From an uncultured Alphaproteobacteria bacterium (GTDB taxonomy: Bacteria > Pseudomonadota > Alphaproteobacteria > Micropepsales > Micropepsaceae), in assembly GCA_902826695.1 (NCBI GenBank), contig CADEFU010000013.1:64001-96873 (forward strand): DNA of 32,873 nt, given 5' to 3'. A program made the translations under genes and the position numbers. The number at the start of each line of letters is the position of its first letter. Positions within the stretch are counted from its first letter, which is position 1. This document shows positions 1-8,695 of this stretch, piece after piece. The notes below the pieces were generated by a model, which saw only the letters and a list, made by a program, of their open reading frames with translations, was not told the origin of the DNA and searched no databases.

Positions 1-56
1 ACGATGTCGATCCGAAGGTCGTAGCATCGTACCTTACGGACGCGCTGGCGCGATAG
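1..56 (+). CDS. C-terminal tail of an upstream gene, possibly 3-dehydroquinate synthase
   Basis: Only the last 17 codons are in the window, in the frame that begins at base 3. They end in DVDPKVVASYLTDALAR followed by TAG at 54-56. The tail alone does not identify a family. The suggestion of AroB (shikimate pathway) rests on the gene order known in many alphaproteobacteria, where aroB precedes the CorC/HlyC-type gene, bolA, a J-domain gene and cobST. The next gene starts 37 bases later on the same strand, so the two may be co-transcribed. Confidence 0.4.
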   Translation, partial: DVDPKVVASYLTDALAR

Positions 57-92
57 GCCGGACGCTATAGAACAGGACTAAGAAGGACTCGC

Positions 93-1433
93 ATGGAAGA
101 CCAAATCATTCCGGTTTCAGCGGTTACAGGCTGGGAACTCTTGTTCGTGCTGGTGGCCACGCTCGTCTTGATGTTGTTCTCGGCACTGACATCGGCAGCA
201 GAGACCGCGCTCACCGCGGTGTCGAAGGCGCGGATGCACCAGCTTGAGAAAGATGGCGAGAGTCGCGCGCGATCCGTCAATTGGTTGATGGCGCATCGCG
301 AACAGATGATCGGCGCGATCCTGCTCACGAACACTTTTGTCAACGTCGTATCGTCGGCACTGGTCACGACCGTGCTCGTCACGCTGTTTGGGAACGCCGG
401 CGTGGCCGCGGGTGCCATTCTAATCACCGTGATGGTGCTGGTGTTCTGCGAGGTCTTGCCGAAAACGTATGCGATCACGAATGCCGACGGCACGGCGCTT
501 TCGATCGGCCGGCCCGTGAGGATCGCGGTGTCCGTCTTGAGCCCGGTCGTCGATTCTATTCAGTGGTTTGTGGCGTTGCTGCTTCGGACGCGCGGAGTGA
601 AGTCGCAGGGCCTCGTCGACGATCAGGAAGAAGCCGCGGAAGCCGCGGCCGAAGAACTGCGCGGAGCGATCGACCTGCATCACATCCAAGGCGCGGTGCA
701 GACGTCGGACAGGAACATGCTCGGCGGCATATTGGACCTGAAAGACTTGCAAGTGGCCGATGTAATGATCCACCGCAAGAGCATGACCATGCTCGACGGC
801 GATCTGCCGGCCGAAGAGGTGCTCGATCGCGTGCTGGGCCAACCGCATACGCGCCTCCCGGTCTACAAAGGCGACCCAGACAACATCGTGGGTGTCCTAC
901 ACGCGAAGGATCTGCTGCGCGCGATGTCGCGCAGCCAAGGCAACGTGAAGGCGATGAACGTCATGTCGATCGTCGCCAAGCCGTGGTTCATTCCCGACAC
1001 CACCATGCTGACCGACCAATTGCGTGCGTTCTTGCAGCGGCGGGTACATTTCGCGCTCGTCGTGGACGAATACGGCGCGCTGCAAGGGCTGATTACGCTC
1101 GAGGACATTTTGGAAGAGATCGTCGGTGAGATTCGCGACGAGCATGATGTTCCGGTCTCGGGCGTGCGGCCGCAGGCGGATGGTAGCGTGAACGTCGATG
1201 GGTGGGTCACGATCCGCGAGATCAATCGCGCGATGAACTGGAGCTTGCCGGACGAGGAAGCGACGACAATCGCCGGTCTTGTCATTCACGAAGCGCAGGC
1301 CATCCCGGATATCGCGCAGGTGTTCTCGTTCCACGGGTTCAAGTTCGAAATCCTGCGGCGGCAGAAGAATCAGATCACGGCACTGCGCATCACGCCACAG
1401 CCGAAGGCCGAGGCGGCATCCAAGTCGGCGTGA
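93..1433 (+). CDS. CorC/HlyC-family transporter (DUF21, CBS pair, CorC C-terminal domain)
   Basis: This 446-residue inner-membrane protein has the full CorC/HlyC layout. A DUF21 membrane domain covers roughly residues 10-190, with hydrophobic segments near 13-33 and 100-120 and the family signature SAAETALTAVSKAR. A CBS pair at about 215-340 contains VADVMIHRK and ITLEDILEEIVGEI. A CorC-type domain fills about 355-435. Relatives act in magnesium/cobalt efflux or divalent cation homeostasis; the old haemolysin label is not supported by anything here. ATG 93 has an AGAAGGA ribosome site at 81-87. The C-terminus is convergent with bolA. The metal specificity cannot be read from the sequence. Confidence 0.9.
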   Translation: MEDQIIPVSAVTGWELLFVLVATLVLMLFSALTSAAETALTAVSKARMHQLEKDGESRARSVNWLMAHREQMIGAILLTNTFVNVVSSALVTTVLVTLFGNAGVAAGAILITVMVLVFCEVLPKTYAITNADGTALSIGRPVRIAVSVLSPVVDSIQWFVALLLRTRGVKSQGLVDDQEEAAEAAAEELRGAIDLHHIQGAVQTSDRNMLGGILDLKDLQVADVMIHRKSMTMLDGDLPAEEVLDRVLGQPHTRLPVYKGDPDNIVGVLHAKDLLRAMSRSQGNVKAMNVMSIVAKPWFIPDTTMLTDQLRAFLQRRVHFALVVDEYGALQGLITLEDILEEIVGEIRDEHDVPVSGVRPQADGSVNVDGWVTIREINRAMNWSLPDEEATTIAGLVIHEAQAIPDIAQVFSFHGFKFEILRRQKNQITALRITPQPKAEAASKSA

Positions 1434-1480
1434 AGGCTCGCGCGGGTGGCCGTCCGTTGATCTGAGCGACTTTCGTCACC

Positions 1481-1512
1481 GCGTCACATACGGTGTGACG
1501 CCTCGTCAGGCG
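1481..1512. terminator. Hairpin pair between convergent CorC-type gene and bolA
   Basis: GCGTCACA (1481-1488) pairs with TGTGACGC (1494-1501) around a 5-nt loop. A second small stem, CGCCT/AGGCG, lies at 1499-1512 and overlaps it. The bolA stop codon (1484-1486, minus strand) is inside the first stem. No T-run follows on either strand, so this is only terminator-like. Confidence 0.45.
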
Positions 1513-1765
1513 TGAGAAGCGTCAGGGCGAGCGCGTGAACGCGGCCTTTGAGTTCGGCATCCAGAACGTCGTGCACTTTGCGGTGGCGGGCGATCCGGGG
1601 CATGCCCACGAAGACGGCTGACACAATCGCCACACGGAAGTGTGTTTCGCCGCCCTCTCGATGACCGGCGTGGCCGACGTGGCGGTCGGACTCGTCCAGC
1701 ACTTCAAGCTTTGCGGGCGCAAAAGCAGCTTCGAGCTTTGTTCGTATGGTTTCTGCAATCGTCAT
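1484..1765 (-). CDS. bolA: BolA family protein
   Basis: The product is 93 residues, the usual size for BolA/IbaG proteins, which partner monothiol glutaredoxins in [2Fe-2S] handling and can bind DNA. It starts MTIAETIRTKLEAAFAP and carries the family core LEVLDESDRHVGHAG followed by ETHFRVAIVS, with the conserved histidines of the metal-binding region. The later segment RHRKVHDVLDAELKGRVHALAL matches the C-terminal helix. I chose the ATG at 1765 because upstream in-frame starts add residues that do not match the family; the ribosome site is weak. It diverges from the J-domain gene and converges on the CorC-type gene. Confidence 0.88.
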   Translation of the reverse strand: MTIAETIRTKLEAAFAPAKLEVLDESDRHVGHAGHREGGETHFRVAIVSAVFVGMPRIARHRKVHDVLDAELKGRVHALALTLLTPDEASHRM

Positions 1766-1816
1766 TTCGGTGCGCTCGTGAGTCATTCCCGGAACAAAGT
1801 CAAGCAAGAGGTTTTC

Positions 1817-1845
1817 TTGTCTTCTTAACCCGTCGTTCCCATACT
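1817..1845 (+). promoter_or_regulatory. Possible sigma-70-type promoter for the J-domain gene
   Basis: TTGTCT (1817-1822) is followed after exactly 17 bases by CATACT (1840-1845). The expected start point would fall near 1851-1853, only a few bases before ATG 1856, which has no Shine-Dalgarno sequence. The match to consensus is moderate, so this is tentative. If true, the transcript would be leaderless. Confidence 0.3.
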
Positions 1846-1855
1846 TTGAACCGTT

Positions 1856-2488
1856 ATGAGCGAAGGGACGAAACACGCATCACCTTGGGCGGAGCGGCTG
1901 CGCGTCAAGCGCCAGCCGGTGACGAAACCCACGCGCAAATGCGACAAGCCCGGGTGCGAAGGCGGCGGCGTGCATCGTGCGCCCAAGAGCCGGACCTCGC
2001 TCAACGACTACTACTGGTTCTGTATGGACCATGTGCGCGAGTACAATCAGTCCTGGGACTTTTTCAAAGGCATGAACCCGGGCGAGATCGAGGCCTATCA
2101 GCGTGCCACGCTCACTGGCCTTCGCCCCACGTGGAAGATGAACGACACCGCGAAGGGGCCGATCAATCCGAAGCTCCAGTTCTACTTCCGCGGGGCGTAT
2201 GTCGATCCGTTCTTGGTGTTCGATGACGGACCCGGCGCGCAACCCGGAACGCCGGGTGCGGCAAACCGTAACGGCACGGCGGAGCGGCGCCTGACAAAGA
2301 TGCAGCAGTCGAGCCTGGACATGCTCGGGCTTGATGGCTCCGCGACCTTGCAGGACGTGAAGACGCGCTTTAAGGAGTTGGTCAAGCGTTTCCACCCCGA
2401 TGCCAACGGTGGCGATCGCGGTGCCGAAGAGCGGCTGGGTCAAGTCATCAAAGCCTATGGGCAACTGCGCTCGTCCGGCTATTCTTGA
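1856..2488 (+). CDS. J-domain (DnaJ-type) protein, alphaproteobacterial family upstream of cobS
   Basis: This 210-residue protein has a C-terminal J domain at about 150-208: a helix beginning SLDMLGLDG, then LQDVKTRFKELVKRF and the essential HPD tripeptide, then a last helix. J domains stimulate DnaK-type Hsp70s. The N-terminal half is different from classical DnaJ: it has a short cysteine motif, CDKPGC, then LNDYYWFCMDHVREYN and WDFFKGM, which may bind a metal or a client. There is no G/F region or zinc-finger domain, so it is a specialised co-chaperone and not DnaJ itself. The ATG has no clear ribosome site. It precedes cobS by 85 bases on the same strand. Confidence 0.85.
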   Translation: MSEGTKHASPWAERLRVKRQPVTKPTRKCDKPGCEGGGVHRAPKSRTSLNDYYWFCMDHVREYNQSWDFFKGMNPGEIEAYQRATLTGLRPTWKMNDTAKGPINPKLQFYFRGAYVDPFLVFDDGPGAQPGTPGAANRNGTAERRLTKMQQSSLDMLGLDGSATLQDVKTRFKELVKRFHPDANGGDRGAEERLGQVIKAYGQLRSSGYS

Positions 2489-2509
2489 ACTGATTTGAAA
2501 GCACCCCAA

Positions 2510-2543
2510 CCTCTTCGGTGATGCCTCGAGCGCCGCGAAGAGG
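2510..2543 (+). repeat. Inverted repeat in the J-domain/cobS spacer
   Basis: CCTCTTCG (2510-2517) is perfectly complementary to CGAAGAGG (2536-2543), with an 18-base centre that can pair further. It lies 21 bases after the J-domain stop and 30 bases before the chosen cobS ATG. No T-run follows. It could be a terminator, attenuator or RNA processing site. The spacer is too short for a cobalamin riboswitch. Confidence 0.5.
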
Positions 2544-2573
2544 ATCAATCCATTGTCACGGAAGCCTGAAAGC

Positions 2574-3563
2574 ATGACCACGCCACAAGGTCTGGCCACC
2601 GAAAGCCAGCCCGATACCACTGTCGATGCCAAGAAGGTGTTCGGCATCGACGTCTCGATGAAGGTTCCCGCCTTCTCGAAGCCGAACGAGTATGTCCCGG
2701 ACCTCGATCCGGCGTACCGGTTCGACCGCGAAACGACGCTCGCCATCCTTGCGGGCTTTGCGTTCAACCGCCGCGTGATGATCCAGGGCTATCACGGCAC
2801 GGGGAAGTCAACGCATGTCGAGCAAGTGGCGGCGCGGCTGAACTGGCCGTGTATCCGCATCAACCTCGACAGCCACATTTCGCGTATCGACCTCGTCGGT
2901 AAGGACGCGATCGTGGTCAAGGAAGGGATGCAGGTCACCGAGTTCCGCGAAGGTATTCTGCCGTGGGCGCTGCAGCATCCGGTGGCGCTTGTGTTCGACG
3001 AATACGATGCCGGCCGGCCGGACGTGATGTTCGTGATCCAGCGCGTGCTGGAGCAGTCGGGCAAGCTGACGTTGCTTGACCAGAACCGCGTGATCCGCGC
3101 GCATCCCGCGTTCCGGCTGTTCTCGACGACGAACACGATCGGGCTTGGCGATACGACGGGCCTCTATCACGGCACGCAGCAGATCAACCAAGGGCAGATG
3201 GACCGCTGGAACATCGTGACGACGCTGAACTACCTGGCGCACGACAAGGAAGTTGACATCATCTGCGCGAAGGCGCCGCATTACTCCACCGGCGAAGGCA
3301 AGAAAAAAGTCGCCGCCATGGTGCGCGTGGCCGACTTGACGCGCAACGCGTTCATGAACGGCGACATCTCAACGGTGATGAGCCCGCGTACGGTGCTGAC
3401 CTGGGCTGAGAATGCGGAGATCTTCGGCGACGTGGGCTTCGGCTTCCGCGTGACGTTCCTCAACAAGTGCGACGAACTTGAGCGCGCGACGGTGGCTGAG
3501 TTCTATCAACGCTGCTTCGGCGAGGAATTGCCGGAGTCGGCTGCGAAGGTGATGGTGGCGTGA
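2574..3563 (+). CDS. cobS: Cobaltochelatase subunit CobS
   Basis: CobS is the AAA+ ATPase of the ATP-dependent CobNST complex, which inserts cobalt into hydrogenobyrinic acid a,c-diamide in aerobic B12 synthesis. The 329-residue product has Walker [10 protein letters not shown] (about 72-80, Lys78) and Walker [11 protein letters not shown] (Asp142, Glu143). The length matches known CobS proteins. I chose ATG 2574, with GGAAG at 2561-2565; an in-frame TTG at 2553 would add seven residues. Its stop TGA overlaps the GTG start of the next gene by 4 nt. Unusually, cobT does not follow directly: a secreted protein of unknown function is placed between them. Confidence 0.95.
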   Translation: MTTPQGLATESQPDTTVDAKKVFGIDVSMKVPAFSKPNEYVPDLDPAYRFDRETTLAILAGFAFNRRVMIQGYHGTGKSTHVEQVAARLNWPCIRINLDSHISRIDLVGKDAIVVKEGMQVTEFREGILPWALQHPVALVFDEYDAGRPDVMFVIQRVLEQSGKLTLLDQNRVIRAHPAFRLFSTTNTIGLGDTTGLYHGTQQINQGQMDRWNIVTTLNYLAHDKEVDIICAKAPHYSTGEGKKKVAAMVRVADLTRNAFMNGDISTVMSPRTVLTWAENAEIFGDVGFGFRVTFLNKCDELERATVAEFYQRCFGEELPESAAKVMVA

Positions 3564-4630
3564 CCCCTCAGAGTCAGCTGCGCGCGGGCATTTGCGTTGC
3601 GCTGCTTTGTGGCGCACTCGCCACCGCTTCGCCAACCGCCGCATGTAGCTTCGCTGCCCCGGATCGTAGCGATGTCTCGATTTCGAAGTGGGTCGCAAGT
3701 GTTGATGAGATCGTGCTCGCCCGCGTGGTCTCTATGCGCGGGCGGACTCGCTCGGAATCAGAGGCAGACTACGGCAGCGACATCGCACCGACTGGGTTCC
3801 ACGAGTTCAGGTTTGAGGTGGTAGAGCAACTCAAAGGTAACACGCCACGCCAATTCACGCTCAATGGCACGCTCGATACTGCAAGCGACCCCAGTAATGC
3901 GGTCGTTACGCTGAAGCACACACGGTTCGGTCGGTTCTGGCTTTACTTCGCTCCCGAGGAAGGTGGGTCAAACGCAGCCTGTCAGTGGAGCCCACCGTTC
4001 GCGTTCGACAATGAGTACCTCATATTTCGCAACAAGAGTGGCAGCCTTAGCCGCTGGTTCGGACGCGCCGTGCAAGCGATACCTGCACGCCACGATCCAT
4101 GGCTCGTTGCCGTTCGCCGACTCATTGCCAATCCCAAACTGAAATTCGGAAGAGCTGCGACTATTCCGCAAGTTCTCGCTTCGTCAGTTTTCGCAGTGGA
4201 AATGGTCGCCGATCGTTGCCCGACTTCACCGCCCCCACCCCCGGGCACGAATGTGTCCGCAGCTGAATCTACTGGCCATCGGATTGTGCGGCAGTTGTGG
4301 GGCGCGCCGGTAGAGCATACGGATCGCTTGGACGGAATCGTATGGTTCGATGACGGCAAGTGCCGCGCGGGAGAGCGTCGGCTTGCCGTATACTTCCAGG
4401 ATGAGACGTACAATGGCGAGGTTCTTCGACTCGCCGTCGTGGACGGCAAGGTGGACTTCGGCGGCCTCGCAAGTGGAACTGAGCGCGGATTGGTGGGCTC
4501 GAGTTCGCGGTATGGAATATGGTACTCGCAGCTTGAGTTGCCCTCGAAGTTGATTTGGACGACCGACGAGCTGGCTGCGGCGCTGGAAGCAGTGGCCGCA
4601 GGTCGATCCGGTTCAGGCGGAGTCGAGTAG
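3560..4630 (+). CDS. Secreted protein of unknown function inserted between cobS and cobT
   Basis: I do not recognise a named family. The 356-residue product starts at GTG 3560, overlapping the cobS stop. It has a classic signal peptide (hydrophobic residues about 9-25, then SPTAAC), leaving Cys29 at or next to the mature N-terminus. The following stretch ([29 protein letters not shown]) weakly resembles netrin/TIMP-like secreted domains that begin with a cysteine. A proline run (PPPPP near residue 225) separates a second domain. Hand counts give 53% GC at 3661-3720 and 50% at 4141-4200, against 72% at 5101-5160 in cobT. Its stop is one base before the cobT ATG, so it is built into the operon. 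Low GC suggests later acquisition. Confidence 0.8.
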   Translation: MTPQSQLRAGICVALLCGALATASPTAACSFAAPDRSDVSISKWVASVDEIVLARVVSMRGRTRSESEADYGSDIAPTGFHEFRFEVVEQLKGNTPRQFTLNGTLDTASDPSNAVVTLKHTRFGRFWLYFAPEEGGSNAACQWSPPFAFDNEYLIFRNKSGSLSRWFGRAVQAIPARHDPWLVAVRRLIANPKLKFGRAATIPQVLASSVFAVEMVADRCPTSPPPPPGTNVSAAESTGHRIVRQLWGAPVEHTDRLDGIVWFDDGKCRAGERRLAVYFQDETYNGEVLRLAVVDGKVDFGGLASGTERGLVGSSSRYGIWYSQLELPSKLIWTTDELAAALEAVAAGRSGSGGVE

Positions 4631-4631
4631 T

Positions 4632-6530
4632 ATGGCGACAAAATCCGAGAGCCCTGCTGACCCCTTCAAACGCGCGGTGGCGAATACCATGCGCGCGTTG
4701 GGTGCTGAGCCGGAGCTTGAGATTACCTTCGGGACGGAGCCGCCTGGACTTAAGGGGCTGAAAGCGCGGCTTCCCCTGCCCGGCCGCGACTTGCCAAAGA
4801 ACGATGTGGCCCAGACGCGCGGCGTCGCGGATGGGTTTGCGCTCCGCTTGGCGCTGCACGACGACAAGACGCATATGAACTATGCGCCGCCGGGCTCGTC
4901 GGCGCGGGCGATCTTCGAGGCGGCCGAGCAGGCTCGGGTCGAGTCGATCGGCTCGATCGCAATGAAGGGCGTTGCGCGCAATCTTGAAGTCGCGCTGGAA
5001 GCGCGGTTGAAGCAAAAGGGTTATGCGAACGCACGCGGACGCGATGAGGCACCTCTGGCGGAGGCCGTCGGGTTGCTGATGCGCGAGCGCCTGACGGGGC
5101 GGCCGGTGCCTGCCGCCGGCAAAGCCGTCGTCGAGGCTTGGCGGGAGCACATCGAAGCGAAGGCTGGTTCGGACCTCGAGCGGCTCGACGATGTGCTGCG
5201 CGATCAGGCGGCGTTTGCGAAGGTGACGCGACGGATACTGACCGACCTTGGGTTGGGCGATGAGCTCGGCGAGGACCCGGATGGGTCGGACGAGGACTCC
5301 GACGAGACCGCGCAGGAAGATTCCGAGAGTTCGGACAGCGAAGCAGGCGAGACGTCGGAACCGCAAGGTGCGTCCAGCGAAGAAACGGAGATGTCCGAAG
5401 CCGATGGCGAGGACGGCGAGCAGCAGGCGGTTGAGGTTGAGACCGAGGAGAAGGCGTCGCGATCGGAGGCTGACGATACCGCCGATGGGAAGCAGCCCTG
5501 GCGGCCGGACAATGCACTCGCCGGCTCAAACGAGCCGAACTACAAGGTCTTTACGCAGCAGTTCGATGAGGTGATCACGGCGGAGGAACTCTGCGACACC
5601 GACGAGTTGGCGCGGTTGCGCGCTTATCTCGATCAGCAACTGGTTGCTTTGCAGGGTGTCGTTGCGCGGCTCGCGAACAAGCTGCAGCGGCGTTTGATGG
5701 CCAAGCAGAACCGGACGTGGGAGTTCGACCTCGAAGAGGGCATTTTGGATGCGGCGCGGCTCTCGCGTGTCGTGGTCGATCCGATGCATCCGCTGTCGTT
5801 CAAGCTTGAGAAGGACATGAAGTTTCGCGACACGGTCGTGACGCTGTTGCTCGACAATTCGGGGTCGATGCGCGGACGGCCGATCATGGTGGCTGCGATG
5901 TGCGCGGATATTCTCGCGCGGACGCTCGAGCGTTGTAACGTCAAGGTCGAGATTCTGGGCTTTACGACGAAGGCATGGAAGGGCGGCCAGTCGCGCGACA
6001 AGTGGCTGCAAGACAACAAACCGCCGGCGCCGGGGCGGCTGAACGACCTTCGCCACATCATCTACAAGCAGGCGGATTCGCCGTGGCGGCGTGCGCGGCG
6101 CAACCTCGGGCTGATGATGCGCGAGGGGTTGCTGAAGGAGAACATCGACGGCGAGGCGTTGATGTGGGCGCACAATCGTCTGATCGCGCGGCCGGAGCAG
6201 CGGCGCATTCTGATGGTGATCTCAGACGGCGCACCGGTCGACGACTCGACGTTGTCGGTGAACGCGGGCAACTATCTCGAGAAGCATCTGCGCGAGGTGA
6301 TCGAAACGATCGAGACGCGCTCGCCCATCGAGGTAATTGCGATCGGGATCGGGCATGACGTGACGCGTTACTACAAACGCGCGGTGACGATTGTGGATGC
6401 GGAGCAACTGGGCGGGGCGATGACCGAAAAGCTAGCCGAGTTGTTCGATGAAGACACGGCAAAGGCGTTCGCGCCTGGCCCGAGGCGGCCGTTGAAGGCA
6501 AAGGCGCCAGCTGTTGTGGCGGCGCGGTAG
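4632..6530 (+). CDS. cobT: Cobaltochelatase subunit CobT
   Basis: CobT is the second AAA+/VWA-type subunit of the CobNST cobalt chelatase and works with CobS as the ATPase ring that drives CobN. The 632-residue product has an N-terminal conserved domain, a very acidic linker at about 205-290 (runs of D, E and S), and a C-terminal VWA domain whose MIDAS motif is LLDNSGSM (Asp408). [10 protein letters not shown] and [11 protein letters not shown] are typical of the family near the end. ATG 4632 lies one base after the preceding stop; the end of that gene supplies no strong ribosome site, so coupling is likely. CobN is not present in the window. Confidence 0.95.
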   Translation: MATKSESPADPFKRAVANTMRALGAEPELEITFGTEPPGLKGLKARLPLPGRDLPKNDVAQTRGVADGFALRLALHDDKTHMNYAPPGSSARAIFEAAEQARVESIGSIAMKGVARNLEVALEARLKQKGYANARGRDEAPLAEAVGLLMRERLTGRPVPAAGKAVVEAWREHIEAKAGSDLERLDDVLRDQAAFAKVTRRILTDLGLGDELGEDPDGSDEDSDETAQEDSESSDSEAGETSEPQGASSEETEMSEADGEDGEQQAVEVETEEKASRSEADDTADGKQPWRPDNALAGSNEPNYKVFTQQFDEVITAEELCDTDELARLRAYLDQQLVALQGVVARLANKLQRRLMAKQNRTWEFDLEEGILDAARLSRVVVDPMHPLSFKLEKDMKFRDTVVTLLLDNSGSMRGRPIMVAAMCADILARTLERCNVKVEILGFTTKAWKGGQSRDKWLQDNKPPAPGRLNDLRHIIYKQADSPWRRARRNLGLMMREGLLKENIDGEALMWAHNRLIARPEQRRILMVISDGAPVDDSTLSVNAGNYLEKHLREVIETIETRSPIEVIAIGIGHDVTRYYKRAVTIVDAEQLGGAMTEKLAELFDEDTAKAFAPGPRRPLKAKAPAVVAAR

Positions 6531-6534
6531 GTCC

Positions 6535-7530
6535 GTGCTTAGCAAGCGTATTGCCCTGATCGTCGGCGGCGCTGTTGCGGCGGCTGCCGCGTACATGTTT
6601 GCGGCAACGGCAGAGCCGCAAGAAGCCCGGCCCCTTACCTTGCAAGCGAAGGTGCTGGCGTTCAGCACAGGCGAGGATGCGAAGCAGTATGCGGGGAGGC
6701 TTCATCATCGCGGGACGTTGAAGCTCACGTCCGAGGATGCGGATTTCGGTGGCCTCTCAGGGCTGATCGTTTCGAAGGATGGGGCGCGCTTCTTGGCGAT
6801 CACGGACAGCAGTCAATGGCTGACCGGAACGCTGGCCTATCGTGACGGCAAGCTTGCCGGCGCGAAGGGGCAGAGGATTGCGCCGCTACTGGCGCTGGAT
6901 GGGCAACCGCTCTCGGGCAAGCGCGGCGATGCGGAGGGGCTTACGGGCTCGCTCGACGGTGACGTGTTCGTGAGCTTTGAGCGCGAGCACCGTATCTGGC
7001 GCTATCCGTTTGGGACAGATGGGTTGGCGGCGAAGCCTTCCGTCGTCAAGACGCCTGCCGCTTTGAAGCAAGCCCCGGACAACGGCGGGCTTGAGGGTAT
7101 TGCTCTGCTTGCCGATGGGCGGTTGCTGGCGCTCAGCGAGTCGTATCACGACGACGCGGGTAACATTCGGGGCTGGCTGATCAAGGAAGGTGCGGCTGCC
7201 GTTACCCTGAAGCGGCGTGCACCGTTCGATCTGACCGACGTGCAGCAGCTGCCCGGCGGCGATGTGCTGACGCTGGAGCGTCGGTTCAACCGGATCGGCG
7301 GTGTCGGCTTTGAGGTCAGGCGCATCAAGGGCGCGGATGTCGTAGCCGATGCGCTGATGGATGGTGACGTCGTGGCCGATGTGGGCATGAACTTCATTAT
7401 CGACAACATGGAAGGCTTGTCGGCGCGCACGGATGACGACGGGCGGACGCTCGTTTACTTGCTGTCGGACGACAACTTCAATCCGGGGCTTCAGCAGACG
7501 TTGCTGATGATGTTCGAGCTTAAGGACTAA
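6535..7530 (+). CDS. Phytase/esterase-like beta-propeller protein, exported
   Basis: The 331-residue product begins at GTG 6535, five bases after the cobT stop, with GGTAGG just upstream; an in-frame TTG at 6514 is a less likely start. Residues 1-24 form a signal peptide or membrane anchor (ALIVGGAVAAAAAYMFAA). The rest matches the family labelled 'esterase-like activity of phytase': FGGLSGLIVSKDGARFLAITD, GDAEGLTGSLDG, NGGLEGIALLADGRLLALSE and the closing NMEGLSARTDD with LLSDDNFNPGLQQT. The substrate is unknown. It commonly follows cobT in alphaproteobacteria, so linkage to cobalamin may be positional only. It overlaps the convergent gene by 4 nt at the stop codons. Confidence 0.85.
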   Translation: MLSKRIALIVGGAVAAAAAYMFAATAEPQEARPLTLQAKVLAFSTGEDAKQYAGRLHHRGTLKLTSEDADFGGLSGLIVSKDGARFLAITDSSQWLTGTLAYRDGKLAGAKGQRIAPLLALDGQPLSGKRGDAEGLTGSLDGDVFVSFEREHRIWRYPFGTDGLAAKPSVVKTPAALKQAPDNGGLEGIALLADGRLLALSESYHDDAGNIRGWLIKEGAAAVTLKRRAPFDLTDVQQLPGGDVLTLERRFNRIGGVGFEVRRIKGADVVADALMDGDVVADVGMNFIIDNMEGLSARTDDDGRTLVYLLSDDNFNPGLQQTLLMMFELKD

Positions 7531-8243
7531 TAGCCGCCGAGGCCTGCGGTGGGGCGTACCACAGGGCGCAGGAGCAGATACGGCAAGAGAAGCGCGAAGG
7601 ACATGAAGGCCTTCGTGCCGGTGTCGATTGCCATGCGGTGGGCCCACGACTCGTTCGTGAAGGCGTAGGCTGCCGGGTAGAACAAGAACATCGCGACGAA
7701 TGAGGCCGTGAGCGCGCTATAGACCGGCGCTTTCCACCAAACGACGCCGCGGGTGCGGTCGAATACGTAGGTGCCCGCGAGCTGGCCAATGACCATCGCG
7801 CCGACGAATGCGGCGGCGACGCGCAACGGCGGCACGTCGGCTGCGGCGGGCAGCAACGGGTGCATCTGGTAGAGCACGGCGATCGCGGCGCCGATCGCGG
7901 CCGACCACGACAAATAGATATGGCCGATCGCAAGGTCCTCGCCGTAGCGGCGGTTGACGAGGTTGGCGATCAGGAACACCACCGGCACGATTGCGTGGCC
8001 GACGGACAGCCAGCGCGAGGGGTAGAGCTCGGGATGGCGCGGCGGGCTGAGGAGGCCATCGAACAGCGGAAACGGCGTGTTGCGGAGCTCCCAGGCGATA
8101 AGCAGGGTAAGGGCGGTGATGATCGCCGGCGCCGTCAGAAGCGCGAGGTCGCGCAGCTGACGCCCGACCCACGGCATACGCGTAGGGGCGTGTGAAACGA
8201 TGATGCCGCCTTCTGCGGCTGCTCTGCTGACGCGGCTTGTCAT
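7527..8243 (-). CDS. Six-span membrane protein, divergent VUT/YhhQ-like transporter
   Basis: The 238-residue product has about six membrane segments (roughly 31-50, 78-97, 104-125, 137-160, 168-190 and 205-225). NLVNRRYGEDLAIGHIYLSW, FVGAMVIGQLAGTYVFDRTR and WWKAPVYSALTASF follow the pattern of the VUT/YhhQ family (DUF165), whose studied members import queuosine precursors. The match is by eye and the protein is divergent, so the substrate is uncertain. ATG 8243 is preceded by AAGGG. It lies downstream of rpmB on the same strand. Its TAG (7527-7529) overlaps the TAA of the convergent gene, leaving no room for a separate terminator. Confidence 0.65.
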   Translation of the reverse strand: MTSRVSRAAAEGGIIVSHAPTRMPWVGRQLRDLALLTAPAIITALTLLIAWELRNTPFPLFDGLLSPPRHPELYPSRWLSVGHAIVPVVFLIANLVNRRYGEDLAIGHIYLSWSAAIGAAIAVLYQMHPLLPAAADVPPLRVAAAFVGAMVIGQLAGTYVFDRTRGVVWWKAPVYSALTASFVAMFLFYPAAYAFTNESWAHRMAIDTGTKAFMSFALLLPYLLLRPVVRPTAGLGGY

Positions 8244-8306
8244 GACCCTTGGCGGAATCGCGATGCCGAGGGTGCGAAGAACGGTCTAGCGGTGCAAGTG
8301 GGCGAA

Positions 8307-8594
8307 TTAGGCCTTTGCAGCGGCGCGCACAATTTCGCGCTTCAGGCGGCGCGCGCGGTCGGACAAATTGTCGTCCTTCTGCTTGCTGATAAACGCGTCG
8401 AGGCCACCGTTGTGGTCGATCGAGCGCAGCGCGTGCTTCGAAATGCGCAACTTAACCGTGCGGTCGAGACGGTCGGAGATCAGCGACACTTCCGACAGGT
8501 TCGGGCGGAACTTGCGCTTCGTTTTGTTGTTCGCGTGGCTGACGTTGTTGCCCGTCAATACGCCTTTGCCGGTGAGTTCGCAGCGCCGTGCCAT
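8307..8594 (-). CDS. rpmB: 50S ribosomal protein L28
   Basis: The product is 95 residues and is a clear bacterial L28: [29 protein letters not shown] at the N-terminus, then a basic RNA-binding body (written here only by its first motif [11 protein letters not shown] and by [15 protein letters not shown]). I chose the ATG at 8594 because the family starts MxRxCxxTG; upstream in-frame codons would add 17 non-homologous residues. A GGAAAC ribosome site lies about 9 bases upstream. A strong promoter is visible at 8667-8695. The C-terminal extension rich in K/R is common in alphaproteobacterial L28. Confidence 0.96.
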   Translation of the reverse strand: MARRCELTGKGVLTGNNVSHANNKTKRKFRPNLSEVSLISDRLDRTVKLRISKHALRSIDHNGGLDAFISKQKDDNLSDRARRLKREIVRAAAKA

Positions 8595-8666
8595 GATGAA
8601 GTTTCCGTCCAATTCTCGAAGAAAAGCGAACCCGCGCGGGCCCAAGCCTCACGCGGGAGGGCGGAC

Positions 8667-8695
8667 CTATAGGTCATGGCCCGCTCAAAGGTCAA
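8667..8695 (-). promoter_or_regulatory. Sigma-70-type promoter for rpmB
   Basis: On the minus strand TTGACC (8695-8690) is followed after exactly 17 bases by CTATAG (8672-8667), a near-consensus housekeeping promoter. Transcription would start near 8660, giving a leader of about 65 bases before rpmB. The -35 box overlaps the stop codon of meaB (8694-8692), and the -10 box is the centre of a perfect 10-bp palindrome ACCTATAGGT (8665-8674). Confidence 0.72.

Noticed and set aside
2489..2573. Cobalamin riboswitch before cobS
   Set aside because: The spacer is 85 bases, far shorter than the element (about 200 bases), and its B12-box motif is not visible. The mutase leader was checked as well, without success.
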